64,000 nt of DNA. It comes from Chrysophaeum taylorii (taxonomy: Eukaryota > Sar > Pelagophyceae > Pelagomonadales > Pelagomonadaceae). A program made the position numbers and the translations under genes. The stretch is taken from NCBI GenBank assembly GCA_029834535.1, contig JAQMWT010000044.1, forward strand, positions 310,001-374,000, read 5' to 3'. Each line of letters starts with the position of its first letter. Position 1 is the first letter of the stretch. This document shows, piece by piece, positions 1 through 11,186 of this stretch. The notes under the pieces were generated by a model. That model was given only the letters and a program-made list of their open reading frames with translations, did no database searches and had not been told where the DNA came from.

Positions 1-133
1 GCAGCTCCCCACAAAGCGCTGTCTGTCGCAGGTCCTGGAAGAAAATAAATTTTCTGCATTGGTCCAGGAGGCCGCCGCCAACAACCAAAGCAAGGCCGCG
101 GTCGTGGCGAAGAAGCAGAAGCCAGCAGACTGA
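1..133 (+). CDS. C-terminal end of a hypothetical protein (partial)
   Basis: An open frame enters from the left edge and ends at a TGA at 131-133. The roughly 44 visible residues are Ala/Lys/Gln-rich and end in a basic tail (VAKKQKPAD). No domain is recognisable. A possible splice acceptor (CGCAG) lies near position 31, so this could be the last exon of a gene or the tail of another transposon ORF. Nothing downstream continues it. Confidence 0.3.
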   Translation, partial: QLPTKRCLSQVLEENKFSALVQEAAANNQSKAAVVAKKQKPAD

Positions 134-2280
134 GCGTGAGATCTCGAAGCGTCCCGTCCTTCATCTACGGCCGCACCGGCGATGGCACAACGAGGAGAAT
201 GCCCCGTCGAATCGAATCGGCTTCCACACAACCTCCTATTTCTGCCTCCGACGAAAATGTCGGCTCAAGACAATCTCCGGTTGCCAATCTCCAAAAGATT
301 CGCGAGTACGACGACGACCTGAGAGCCCGGCCGAGAGAGACCGCCGGTTTACATTCTTGGCGATGACCATGCTGCTCCTTGGGTGCTGCGTTTCAGCTCC
401 ACATAGGCAGGCATATTGCTGGGTGGGCCCTCCCCTTCCTCGAATAACGCCCTATCGTCTGCTTGACCGCGTCAAGTAGAAGGTCTCAAAACTCGCCTCA
501 GAAAAACCAACTTTATCGCGACGCGTTGTTGCGGGTTTGAGCCGATCCGGAACCACCACAGATGAAAATCACGCCGCTGGGGTATAGAGGGGACGAGGAC
601 TCGCTCACTCTCGCGGTTTGTGCGGGAGGTCAGGAGCAAAAGCGTCGTGCAGGAGGCGAAACCTGTTCGCGTTCTGCCTAACCGAGCGAACAACATCCTA
701 ACGGTCCGGGTGCTAGCCGGCCAGCCCGGGAGGCGAGCAGCTGCCGCGGGGAGAGAGCGTGTTAGGCGCCGTCCTCAGCATTACAGACGTGAACCAAACG
801 AAGAATAAACACCGTCGATCCTCAATCCCTCATTATTGTTACTACTCCCAGGCTATAATTTTTATCGCAAGCAAGCAAGCAAGCAAGCAAGCATCATCGG
901 AGTCGACGCGAAAAACGAGGGAGCGGGAAGACGATTAGCACGGTGCTTTTGGTCCCTATGAAGCCTGGTGCTTCGAGCTTAAAATTTGCAGCCTTCACAA
1001 TTTTTCTCGTTCTTTTGAGATAATGGTATGGTCCGTCGACTTCGAGCGCGTCGTGTCGGGTTGTGCCATGTCGAGCGACAATCCCTCTTCGGTCGCGTGC
1101 TCGAAGACATGCGGCGTCCGGCCAACTCGGTCGAGCGCGTCACGTCGGGATGGTGTGATGCGTACTGACGTTTGAATAGCTTCCAAGAGCATCTGCTGGT
1201 GCTTTGACAGCGGGAAGTTCCGGTTGGGCCACTCGAGGCGAAAGTGTAAGGTGGAGCTGCGACAGTCCACAATCATCGAGGGCATCGAGATCTGTGTACG
1301 TAGGCGAAAAAAAAACCCGGGGGTCATTAAATTTCCAAGTCGACGTAGGCAAATGCCCACGCCGTGTTGCCAAGCCCCTGAGGATCGAATAATCTTATGC
1401 AGCGCCGGCAAGCGTTCGCGAGGGCCATCACACGGCGATCGCGCCCAAGTTGCGAGCGCTAAATTTGTCGCCGCGAAGAGTGAGAGAATCGTCCTCGGGA
1501 GTTGCACTTTTCGGTCCGTCATCTGCTTCCCCCACTTTATTTGTTTGTTGGCAACATCGCGGTGCCGAGTTGGCTAGCGCGCGGCTCGAGGGAGCGTCGG
1601 CGCCGCTCGCGATGCGGCGCTGAGACCGTCGCAGTCCTCGCGGCGGCGGCACGGGTTGTTTGGTGCGCGGTCGGGGATTCGTTGTCGCGCAAACGGTCGA
1701 TTTGACCTCCGCCGGTCGTCTTGACCTCGATCAGCAGCGGCGTTGGTGGTGGTAGGTTTCGGCGCCTTGGAGTCGATCTCCCAGTCCCCTTCTCGCGGAC
1801 GGGTATCATCGCTGCGCCGCTGGTTGGTCATAATCTGTCGACGGCGAGGCTGTGGTGGCTCGCCGTCGTGTCGATCTTCGTCGTCGTGGTGTTGCGACAC
1901 CTCGGTGAGGTCCATTAGTTTCGCCCAGCCGTTGAGCTCGTTTCGCCTGTAACGCACTTCTTGTTCTGCTGCCGCCCGAAATCACGTCGAAAAGACGAGA
2001 AGCTGAAACCGCTCTTGTTTAGACCGTCCTTTTCGACGAGACAGACCGGATCGCTTTCGTTTTTTATTATTTCACACTCTGAGCTATTACGAGGCGTGGT
2101 CTCCCACCGCGCTCTCTGCCCGGCCTTTTGTGCATAACCGTCGGCGACGAGGCGCCGCACATCACGCTTACGCCCCACTCTCACTACTACAGTCGACGAC
2201 GACCATGAAAGACCGGCGGAAACTCCCGTACCAGTTGTGCTGCTCAGGTTAGGCCTTAAGTTTCTGAAGGAAAAGTTGCG
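134..2280. other. No supported gene
   Basis: Only short overlapping frames on both strands are seen, none with a recognisable domain or a convincing start. The sequence has no long repeat shared with the rest of the window that I could detect, apart from the GCAA microsatellite. It is probably decayed mobile-element or intergenic DNA. Confidence 0.4.
867..893. repeat. (GCAA)n microsatellite
   Basis: Between six and seven uninterrupted GCAA units lie in otherwise unremarkable sequence. Confidence 0.9.
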
Positions 2281-2289
2281 ACCGATACC

Positions 2290-3480
2290 TTCGACGGCAT
2301 GGAATCGCAGGCAGTGCCTGTGGCCTGCCGCGACAAGGCCAAGCTCGTAGTCCGTTCGGCGGCGGTGCGTGTCGCGTGGCCATCGGGGGGGCCTGTTGTC
2401 CGAGCGCTTTGAAGAAGCCGCAGGCCGAGACTGCGGCCTGGGCGAGAGTCAGCTACGGGGCGGCCGCAGATCGCGTTGCCACGATAAAGAAGGCCGGGCT
2501 TGCGGCGATCATCAAAGAAAACGTGCCGCCGACGACGACGACGGAGGGAGCTGCCACTCGAGGTTTTATCGCCGGGAGCTCTTCTGGATCAAAAATGGGA
2601 TCGCGGACGGGGCGGGCGTCTTGGCTGACGGTCAGTACTCTCGCGGCCGGCCTCAAGATGATCATGGACAGCTGCAACGCGCTCTACGGCGAGGACGCGA
2701 AGTGGTTGGAGAAAAAGAAACTCGGCGAGGATCGGATCGGATCGGATCGGATCGGATCGGATCGGATTGGATCTACGCCGCGTCGCCTCGAATCTCCAAG
2801 AGACGACGCTCGAGTGCTCAAGCTTAAGGCGTGGCAGGCTGTGCTCCAGCCCGAGGAGGTCAACGGCAAGGCCTCAGGGTCCAAGTCCGGCCTCTCCCCC
2901 TTCAACCAACCAGACCCCCTATTGGATCCAGCTCTAAAAGGAGCAGCAGCAGGACGGCGCCCGCGCGGCTCCGGCGGGCGAACTCTCCGCGGGTCTGAAC
3001 ACGCTGACGCTGTACCCGTCTTCTCGGAAAAAAGGCGCCACCCCGCCGCTCCCAACGCCGGCGGCGCTCGCCTGACATCTGCTGACTGACCTCCAAAGCT
3101 GTCCTGGCGCCGCCAACTCCGCAGAGAAACAAACTCCGAGGCATTTACCTCACGCAGAAGGAGGCTACTCGGTAAAGGCCCCATCACGGAGCAGCTTGGC
3201 AAGCACAATCTCGGGGCCTAGAGCAAGACTGCCCTCCTACGCCACCTCGAAGAAAAAAAGGCCCAGTTTGGCATGAAAATCCTCGTCTTCTGGCTCCCCG
3301 AGAGCCGACGACGACATAGACGTCTTCCAACTCAAAGCAGCCAAGAAGGCCGAGGAGTGCAGAGCCGCCAAGTCCACTAAACGCGCCGCCTCGAAAGCCC
3401 ATCGGGTGCGTGCCGCTTTCCCTAATTCGAGCTTCTAACACCACCTCAAGTGCCTGAGTCCCCCCCAGTCTCCCAGACAC
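2290..3480 (+). pseudogene. Decayed coding region, function unknown
   Basis: A frame of about 237 codons is open from 2376 to 3089. Its first half (Ala-rich, with a segment reading MIMDSCNALYGEDAKWLEKK) looks protein-like, whereas the second half is Arg/Gly/Pro-rich as expected of random GC-rich sequence. A GGATC microsatellite runs through the middle and encodes Asp-Arg-Ile-Gly-Ser repeats. Beyond 3096 another frame shows short coding-like scraps interrupted by stops. I do not recognise a family; a dead mobile-element ORF is the most likely explanation. Confidence 0.25.
2729..2767. repeat. (GGATC)n microsatellite
   Basis: About eight tandem GGATC units, the last with one mismatch (GGATT). 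Confidence 0.9.
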
Positions 3481-4017
3481 TTACCTTCGCTTCTAAGTTA
3501 TTTTGGGGGACCGGACCATCCGGAAGCATACAACAGAGCTCACCAGAAAAAAAAAGTTCCGGTGATGTCGGGGCGTTGTCCTTTGGGGACTCACTCGTAG
3601 GAGTCACAACTAACTTCATTCAGAAACCCGCCAAAAAATCACCGTCGGAGTGACCATTTTCGTGCCCGATTGTTACCACTCGACCCCAGCTTTCTTTCTT
3701 CTCAGGACTTGGAAAGGGCTCCATGAGTCGTTGTCTCGAGCCGTTATCATCGCTCGCATTTTCCCCTTCGAAACCTGAGAATAAAAGGTAGCTTTGCTCC
3801 TGGTAGAGCCTGCCGACGTTGAGCAATCTATAGAGCAAAGGGATCTTGGTAGTGTTGGAGAAATCTGATAGGACTTTTGGAAAAGCCACTTATTACTGGA
3901 CCCAAGGCACGAAGAAGACACGTTCGAACTCAACCTCGCAATGCTCCGGGGTCGCCTCCTCGCGATTGCCCAGCGTGCTTCTCGGGCTGGGGAGGAATGG
4001 CTTCGTGAGCGCGTCGA

Positions 4018-4225
4018 GCTTGATTTTTCTTCGGCTTTGAGCTTGTTTTTTTTTCTTCGGCTTTGAGCTTGATTTTTCTCCTTCGGCTTTGAGCTTGTTT
4101 TTTCTTCTTCGGCTTTGAGCTTGATTTTTCTCCTTCGGCTTTGAGCTTGTTTTTTTTTCTTCGGCTTTGAGCTTGATTTTTCTCCTTCGGCTTTGAGCTT
4201 TTGTTTTTTCTTCGGCTTTTTCGTG
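4018..4225. repeat. 26-bp minisatellite with two alternating variants
   Basis: About eight head-to-tail units of roughly 26 bp share the core TTCGGCTTTGAGCTTG followed by a T-rich segment. Units ending in a pure T run alternate with units ending in ATTTTTCTCC, giving a 52-bp higher-order period. On the minus strand all three frames are open through the array and encode Lys/Ser/Glu-rich repeats such as KIKLKAEEKK and SSKPKKKKQAQ. The array lies downstream, on the minus strand, of the transposase-like frame at 5009-5464. Confidence 0.85.
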
Positions 4226-5008
4226 ACCGAGATCCACGACTGAGAGATATGACCTTCATCGTGGTCGCCGCTTCTCGAATTGCGTGATGATGGCGCGGTT
4301 CGTCGTCGCGTTCGTGATGCCCTCGAACTCGACGAATGTTCCGGTCAACAATGCTTTCTAGCCAACCGCATCAGCAGCTTGACCTTGGGCGGCTGTGCCG
4401 TTGAGGTCTAGCTTTACGAGCGGTGCGTCCATGCTTTGCAACACGTATAGGGTTCGCTGACTTTGTTGTTCTGATAGAAGACCCACCGCCGAGAACTTTG
4501 TCTTTAAAGGTCGAGACTGGTAAGAGGGGGGTGTGTGTGGGGAGCATGAAGGATGTGGGTAAGAGGGGGGGGGGCATGAAGGATGTGGGTGGTTTTGTGG
4601 GGTAGGAGGGATGTGCCTGACGGGCGGAGATGAGTATGCGGGACCTAGTCGTCGGGGTCATCGCCGAGTCGTGGGGCACGCGAAGAGCGGACCAAGGGCC
4701 CCGCCTTGGTAGGTCGTACGCATGCTGCCGCCGGACGTATGTGCGACGACGAAGGGTGACGTCCTGCTGGGACTTTGTAAGTCATCGCGCGGTGGTTTTG
4801 GGTGACGGCAAGTCTTCATGGCCCACGCGCTCCTTCGGCTTTCATGTCGCTGGAGCTCCCAACGTTGATCACCGACGAGGTTGTGGTCCAAGTCTGGAGA
4901 CACAAATTGAAACCCGGCGGCAAAACTTGTTTGCCACGTCGTCGAAGGAGACGTTGACGACGCACGAAGACCTCCTCGACTTCGAGACGCCGTAGATTTC
5001 GAAGCGTC

Positions 5009-5464
5009 TTATTGAGCGCTACCGTTGTTCCCTTCCAGCGCCAAGTCGACGTTCAGCGCCTCCTCCCGTGGACCTTCATCCTCCTTTTCCGGCCACTCGA
5101 AGCGTTCGATAGACCAGCACCTCTTCGACCTGTTATTCCGGCTTCGCGCGCGGATGGTCGGTCTCGCTCGAGGTCTGGCCAACGCTGAAATCCATACTTC
5201 GTGCTCTAAGGTACGAAGTCCGTCGTCATCAGGACCTCGGGCACGCCAGAGGCGCTGCGGCTTTTCCCGCCGGCGGACATGTTGTTGATGTTGAGGAGGA
5301 CTTTTAACTTGTCCCGATGAGTGGTCAACCTCAATTAGGAGGAACTGGTGACGAGGGAACCAAATCTCCATGAAATCCAGGACCTCCTCCACCCGAAGAA
5401 AACAATTGTCCGAGTCGCACTGGTGCTGCTTGCCAATCTTCAAAGTCTGGAGACCTGGAGCCAC
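5009..5464 (-). pseudogene. Transposase-like fragment with a DHSSG motif
   Basis: A 151-codon minus-strand frame contains RVEEVLDFMEIWFPRHQFLL followed by IEVDHSSGQ. A buried hydrophobic strand ending in a conserved Asp, as in EVDHSSG, recalls the catalytic-Asp region of DDE-type transposases in protist genomes. Adjacent minus-strand frames continue coding-like scraps with frameshifts towards 3900. No complete domain can be assembled and I cannot name the superfamily. It may instead be an unrelated dead gene. Confidence 0.28.
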
Positions 5465-5699
5465 TTGACGCCGCGCTCAGATAGGAAGACCTTTTTTTTC
5501 AAAGGCGTGCTTGAGTGTCGGATCGATCGGAAGGTCGACATCGTTGTCTTCGTCGTAAGCGTCGGGACACGTTGGTCGCTGCTTGGGTCATGCTTGTCAT
5601 CATCATCAGAGTTGTAAATAAAACCCGTGAACCCGTGCGTTTCGTTCGTGGTGGCGATCCATCAATGAGTGTCCAGTACCACTTCCAGGGCATGCGCAG

Positions 5700-6260
5700 C
5701 CGACCTTGGAGATAGAGGATTTGAATTTGGGTTAGTACCCCCCCCCCCCTATCCTAGGGTTAGCTCCCATACCTTTAGCACATTCTTAATTCGGAAAAAC
5801 GCTGTGTTATTCACACCGGCTGTCCTCGTTATTAGGAGACAGAGGGCAGGCTACCACTGCTCTCGCTCTGCTGAAGGGTAACACAGTCGTCGACGAAATT
5901 ACTGTTCTCTAGACCTGTGTATAGCGCTCTTCGGCGACGCTAAAAACAGCTCAAACCCTACTTTCGTGAATCCATGACCCTAACCCTTTAATTTTCGCCC
6001 TTACCCTTTAATTCTACTATCCTTACCACTGAACGATACGGACCCGACCCCTTTGTGATAGCCGAAGGTCATATATATTGTGGATGAGTAGGACCTCGCA
6101 TCGTCGCGGAGGTCCCAAGTCCTTCGGCACGTGCCGCTTCGTGAGTCCCGAACGGTATGACAACTAAGGCCCACGAACGAACCCTGGAGCAGCAAACTTT
6201 GCGGCGTCCTATTCGGACAGAACGGGGTAGTTCCCACCCGGCTAGGAAGGCTCAGATCCC
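5700..6260. other. No gene; scattered telomere-like CCCTAA/CCCTTA motifs
   Basis: Short motifs such as ACCCTAACCCTTTAA and CCCTTACCCTTTAATT occur around 5950-6015, and GGGTTAG near 5758. They are dispersed, not a tandem array, so they do not amount to a telomere. No protein-coding signal is visible here. Confidence 0.4.
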
Positions 6261-6270
6261 TTAATAATAA

Positions 6271-6507
6271 TTACTCCATGTCGCTCTCTGTGTTTTTTCG
6301 TCTCATCTCCTCGGACACAAACCAACCCCATTCCTCCTCGACGCCGTCGCCATCGTCTCCCTGAAACGAGGGTTTCCGCTTCCACTCCTCGTCACTCGTG
6401 CGAAGCGACTTCTTCTCCGGCTCGAACAGGAGGGCCAGGTTCGCGCGCGGCCGTTCGGGAGGCGTGGGGCGCAAGCACGCCTCGACCTCGTAGCAACACC
6501 CCTCCAT
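6271..6507 (-). CDS. Small acidic hypothetical protein (78 aa)
   Basis: A complete ATG-to-TAA frame of 78 residues. Codon choice is strongly G/C at third positions, like the adhesin and ankyrin genes of this window, and unlike the surrounding noise. The protein begins MEGCCYEVEACLRPTPPERP and ends in an acidic, Trp-containing segment (EEEWGWFVSEEMRRKN). No signal peptide or membrane segment is seen and I do not recognise the family. The ATG at 6507 is the only one giving this frame. It could still be a chance ORF or an exon of something longer, so confidence is moderate. Confidence 0.42.
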   Translation of the reverse strand: MEGCCYEVEACLRPTPPERPRANLALLFEPEKKSLRTSDEEWKRKPSFQGDDGDGVEEEWGWFVSEEMRRKNTESDME

Positions 6508-6509
6508 CG

Positions 6510-7140
6510 CTTCAAGACTGATGATGATGCATTATTCTGAATGCTAGGGTTTGGCCTTTCTTCAACGTGATTTTCCTAAACCCTTACCCGTTTCATGATT
6601 TTCTTATACCCTTACCCTTATTGCCGACTGACTGCCCGGGGGGCTTTGTACAAGCTTATTCGACCATAAACCCCCCACTTTCTTTTTGTGCAAAAAAAAA
6701 ACAAAATCGCGCACCCGTCGAAACAACGTCCCCTTGCGCAGTCCGTGAAGCTACAAGTGGCCTCGCGCGACCCAGCGGCAGAGCGACGCGAACCCTCTTT
6801 TAGTCCTCCATTGAGGCTAAAAATCTGTCTTCGGTCGCCCGCGGTACGGACAAAATGGCCCGAGATATTATATTACCCCCACGGATTGATTTCGACGCGG
6901 ACTAAGCGGCTCTGAAGGGTGCGGGGTACCCTCCTCTCGGACCTATCGCGACACTGTCCAGCAGTCTACTACGAATTTATTCGGTAATAATAGAGTCCAT
7001 GCCGCTGTTGTTGGCGCGCTGCAGTTCATCAGAGGAATGGAGCGAAGGGTTCCGGCAGTCCGCCTGGGCTTCTTGGCGTGGCGCTGGGTTTCGATCGATC
7101 GCGAGAAAAATGGGGTCTTTGCCTCCATTCTCGGCGCGGT
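6510..7140. other. No supported gene
   Basis: Short frames with stop codons on both strands; poly-A and poly-C runs. Nothing recognisable. Confidence 0.4.
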
Positions 7141-7147
7141 AGACGAG

Positions 7148-7852
7148 CTATAGTACTCGCACTATGCCGTCCGCGAGTACCGCGCGAAACGTACGCCATG
7201 TTCCTCGAAAAGTGCCTCGTCTTCCGCTTTCTCTGGGCGCGCTGCAAGCACTTGGCGAGATTTGAGTCGATGAACTCATCATCCTTGCGAGTTCTTGTTC
7301 TGGAGAGGCCGGCCCAGCGAGCCGTGTCTCCGACGGCACGACGAGCACCCGTTTCGGTCCCACAAAGGCCGGCGCGAATTTGGCCTTCTTCAGCGGCGGC
7401 GACGACGCGGCCACCAACTTCGGCGGCCTCTTCGCCGTCTCTCCTCCGAGGCAACCGGCGCGCCCGCAGGCTTGCGCTTGTTCTCCCGCGGCTCGTGCTC
7501 CTGCCGAAAGTCGTCCCTCGCCGCAGCGGCCTCCTCCTTTGTGTCGTACAGCGTCGAGCTCCGAACCACCTTCGCCTTGTCTTTCCCCACCCTCTTCTCG
7601 TACTTGTCAACGATGACGAAGAGCTTGCCCGCGCGGCTTGCGTGTTGATCATCGCTCTACCGCCCGATCGATCCCTGGGATCGGCGGCCCGTCTCCGGAG
7701 GCCTCATACAAACCGTGCAGGAGCGTGCGCGTGAAGCTGTACTCTCCCGAGGCCACCACAGCGTGCAAGAGCGACGCAAGTATCGCGATCAGGTCTCGAT
7801 TCAGATCGATTACGCCGCCTTCGTCGAGCGCCAGCCATGCGGTCAGGCTCAT
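7148..7852 (-). pseudogene. Broken minus-strand gene of unknown function
   Basis: Three consecutive minus-strand frames read like parts of one protein split by frameshifts. The first (from 7852) starts MSLTAWLALDEGGVIDLNRD and is hydrophobic and helical. The second (7390-7630) contains LFVIVDKYEKRVGKDKAK and then YDTKEEAAAARDDF, faintly like a strand-helix pattern of AP2-type domains. The third (7148-7417) contains SSPPLKKAKFAPAFVGPKRV. GC-rich codon usage supports a former host gene. No domain can be assigned with confidence. Confidence 0.27.
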
Positions 7853-7859
7853 ATTGAAC

Positions 7860-8670
7860 TTCCCGTTTATGCTATCCGTTTAGTCTAGAACTGGAGAGAT
7901 TTGACGCTGTGGCGGCAACTCCTGACCGCTAAAGCTTACCCCCCCCTCTCTCGAGGCTTGATACCCGTTCAACGGGACACCTTTCCCGATCTTCTTAGTG
8001 ACATCATACCTCTCTTTTGTGAGAAGCATTCTTGCTGTATTCTTGTAGTTTTCCTTGCTATCATATTCCATCTCTCCATCTTGTTGAGAGGCTTGGTGAG
8101 CGTGAGCAAGGTGTGTGGCGAGCATACCCGACCCCGAGTCCGTGTTTTCCTCGTTCAGTGAGGTCTAGGACGAGTCGGTGAGTACCCCCTTTGTCTGTCA
8201 CCCGGGGGTCGGGGAGGTCTTTTTTCTGTGCCGCCATACGTGGTGGAGTACACGAGATCGTGCGACTATGTCGGTCGCCGACGAACACTCGAGTGCCGCC
8301 GTACGTATTGTATATACGTGGTCCGGATTTGCACGTGTGCCCTGATCAAGCACGCGGAGTTCCAGTGGACCGGTTTGCGTTGAGAATATACGCGAACGTT
8401 GTTTGTGTTCGTGCGTTCCGAGTGACGACGAACACGCGTGCGAGTTGGAAATCGCAGCGCATTCTCCCGGGAATTGATTTTGGTATAGCTGAACGGTGGA
8501 AGCTGTTTAGCGACTGGGATTGCTACCCACGGGCATTTTTGAATTGCCAGCGGATTGGAATTCCGCGAGTGCTGCTTTTACAGCGACAGATAGCGTTGTT
8601 GGAATCAACGTAAATTACTTCGAGTGATCGGATCCGGACGTGTTTCGAGATTCTTGATCGATATTTTGAT
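7860..8670. other. Upstream region of the gypsy-like element, no gene seen
   Basis: Lies before the first gag-like ATG. It may hold the element's 5' LTR and leader, but I could not find a matching copy downstream of the pol region, so no LTR is called. Confidence 0.35.
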
Positions 8671-8675
8671 ATAGT

Positions 8676-10026
8676 ATGGAGATAAACGCAGACGTGCGTG
8701 AGGAAGAATCTCCTCCAGTTCTTCCCGCCGCCCCTGAGATAGGCCGCGAGGAAGGTGAATTAAGAGAGGCCGAGGCAGTCGACGTTGCTGACGTGCCCCC
8801 TGATGTGCCTCCGGATACTGCCTTTTTTTCGCCGTTGAGTCCAACGACTCCGGACCGTGGCGAGCGTGTTACTATTGAGCGCGGATCTGCAGCCCGAAGT
8901 CGACTTCGTGAAGACCTCGAGCGGAGACGTCGCGAAAATGAACGATTAGCTGAGCTTTTTGCTCGTGAAAGGGCTGAAGCGAAAGAGGAAGCGGCTCGAC
9001 GAGAAGTTGATATGCTCAATGATGCATTACAGCAAGAGATTGAGACCTCGAAGACCCTACGTGAAGAGGCTGAACGATTTCGTCGTGAACGAGATGAATT
9101 GTTAGCCGAACGTACGCGTCGGGAGAGTAGCCGCGAACGACCCGCGAGTCGACCCGAACCGGAAACGCCCGTGAGGCCGCCTGAACCGGAAAGGAACACT
9201 GAAACGGGGAATGAACCTCCGCCCCGAGTCGATACGGAGAATGAGGGTAGGGCGGACGTTGAGAATGAAGGTACGAAAATTTTACGGGAATTATCGCGGG
9301 GAATATCGCAGACGGTTGCGGACGCCTTCGAAAAGGGCAACTTGAGCCGATCCCGTCGCCCCACCTCCAGTTTGAAGCCTGACAACTTCAAACTCGTCAT
9401 CGACGGCCGAGATCAACAGCAATTCAATTTGGATTCGGCAGCGATGATGCATACTTTAGCAGATGAACATTACTCGGTCGAGAAATTATGTTACCTCCTA
9501 CCCGTGCATCTACGGGACACCGTTGCACCAATTTTTGAGGACAAACACTTGCAGAAATACGAGGAGCTCTGCGATGAGCTACTGCACGGTCCGTCGTTTT
9601 ACTTGAAATTGGATACTGACGATGAAGAGCACGGAGCCTCGGTTCGTCGCACCCGTCGTCTTAATAAGACGTATTGTGATAAAATTCTGGATTATTTTAG
9701 ATCGACTTGCCGACCTCCACGCACGCACGCAGCAGGAGCTGCTCGACAAGCTGCGGAAGGTCACCCAGGCTTCAGTTCCGAAGAAGTCTGGGGAGTGGCA
9801 CGTCCAGACGTATTGTACTAAATTCCAATCGGAGGCCTTGGAGTTTTGTTCCGTGTCCAGCCGCACGATGGATGATGTCGATATCCTCGACCAGCTTATC
9901 AGTGGATTGACGTCCAAGGAGCTGAGGACCCGTGTGCGGACTATGAGGAGCGGACATCCTGATAGTTACGTGACTTTTAAGTCGATGGTAGCGCTTATTA
10001 CGCGGCTCGAGAACGACTTACAATAG
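8676..10026 (+). pseudogene. gag: Gag-like protein of the gypsy element (frameshifted)
   Basis: An ATG at 8676 opens a 381-codon frame. Residues about 70-160 are a long charged coiled coil (heptads rich in Arg/Glu, e.g. ARSRLREDLERRRRENERLA), followed by a Pro/Glu-rich linker and a helical segment (SAAMMHTLADEHYSVEKLCY) that resembles the start of a retrotransposon gag domain. Homology then moves to another frame (9622-10026), which continues with TYCTKFQSEALEFC and LDQLISGLTSKELRTRVRTM, the usual tail of that domain, and ends at a TAG. The switch near 9700 marks a frameshift. The assignment rests on helical pattern and position upstream of RT. Confidence 0.6.
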
Positions 10027-10190
10027 TTGATGGAGGAGGAGAAGGACCAAGGCCCTCCTAATCATCCGAAATCGAATAAACCGCCGCGAGGGCGGGGAGG
10101 TCGAGCTATGGCCTCCGATCAACAAGCCAAGCAAGATGCGGATAAACCGTCTGGGAATACGGATCCGCTGATCTTACGAGATCTTTTTTT

Positions 10191-10670
10191 TTGTGGGGCA
10201 AGAGAACGTGCCAGCACTGTGGGTTCTTCTGGACCACCCATGATGAAGATGAACACGGAAATCGCGTAGTTTGCAACCGCGATCCGGATCGTTACTACTA
10301 TGCGATGTGGAAGCGAATTCGTAAGCAGAAGAAGCAGCCCATATCGCGGTCCGATTGGGCGAAGCGTGATGATGCATCTCGTGCGAACGCCACGCGCGGA
10401 TCGGAGCCTTCTAATGAAATTCAAACGGCCCTCAAGGATCTTGGAACCACAACGGCGACCATGGTGAGCGAGGTCAGAAGCATCAAGGATACTACGTCGT
10501 TTTCTACACGACAGCGAGACGGACGATCACCTTCTAGACGATCGTCACGCCGACATCGAAGCCAGAGCCCTGATGATCGAAAAGCCCATACTGCTCAAAG
10601 CAGCCCGAGTCCTTGCCGTCACCGGAGCTCTAGTCGCAATTCGCGCCGGCGCCGACGTCATCGACATTAA
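10191..10670 (+). pseudogene. Putative nucleocapsid-like zinc-binding region
   Basis: The frame contains CQHCGFFWTTHDEDEHG and then a further Cys (RVVC), a C-x2-C...H-x4-H...C arrangement that could bind zinc, though it is not the classical CCHC knuckle. It ends in a Ser/Arg-rich tail (SRRSSRRHRSQSP) suited to binding RNA. Position between gag and pol fits a nucleocapsid. The region from 10671 to 11186 continues as an acidic linker without a recognisable protease motif. Confidence 0.45.
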
Positions 10671-11186
10671 GATGACGAGTATAACGGAGGCAGATATCAG
10701 GATAGTTCGAGACATTCGAGCGCAACTTTCGCGTTCCAATCTTTATGCGACGCGCCGCCAATGTCGGGGGTTGTCTTTTACCCGACGGCGCGCCCTGCCC
10801 GAGTCTCCGATGATGTTGCCGATGTCGCTGTGACGAGCAGCCATGGTTTGCAACAGGAGCAACATACCACCAACGCTCGGATCGTTCGGTGGCCTTCTAC
10901 ATCGTATGTGGAAACAATGTCAGATGCTACTTGGGATTCTCCGCACTACTGGGAAGACTCAGATTCGGAGACTGACGAACCCATGCCGCAGGTTCCAGTG
11001 TCCCCCCATTCGTCAATGTGCATGTCTTGCAGGGCAGTTCACGATGATGACGTTAGACCTTTCGAGTTGACGTCGGGGACGACGTCTTCTTTTCCTACGG
11101 GGATCCCCGAGACCGTTTAAGCCGTTTTAGCCGATGTTCTAGCCGATACCGTTTTAGTCGCAGCAGAGCAGACCACAGCGGCGCCG

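Noticed and set aside
5940-6020. Internal telomere array
   Set aside because: CCCTAA/CCCTTA motifs are few and dispersed, without tandem order.
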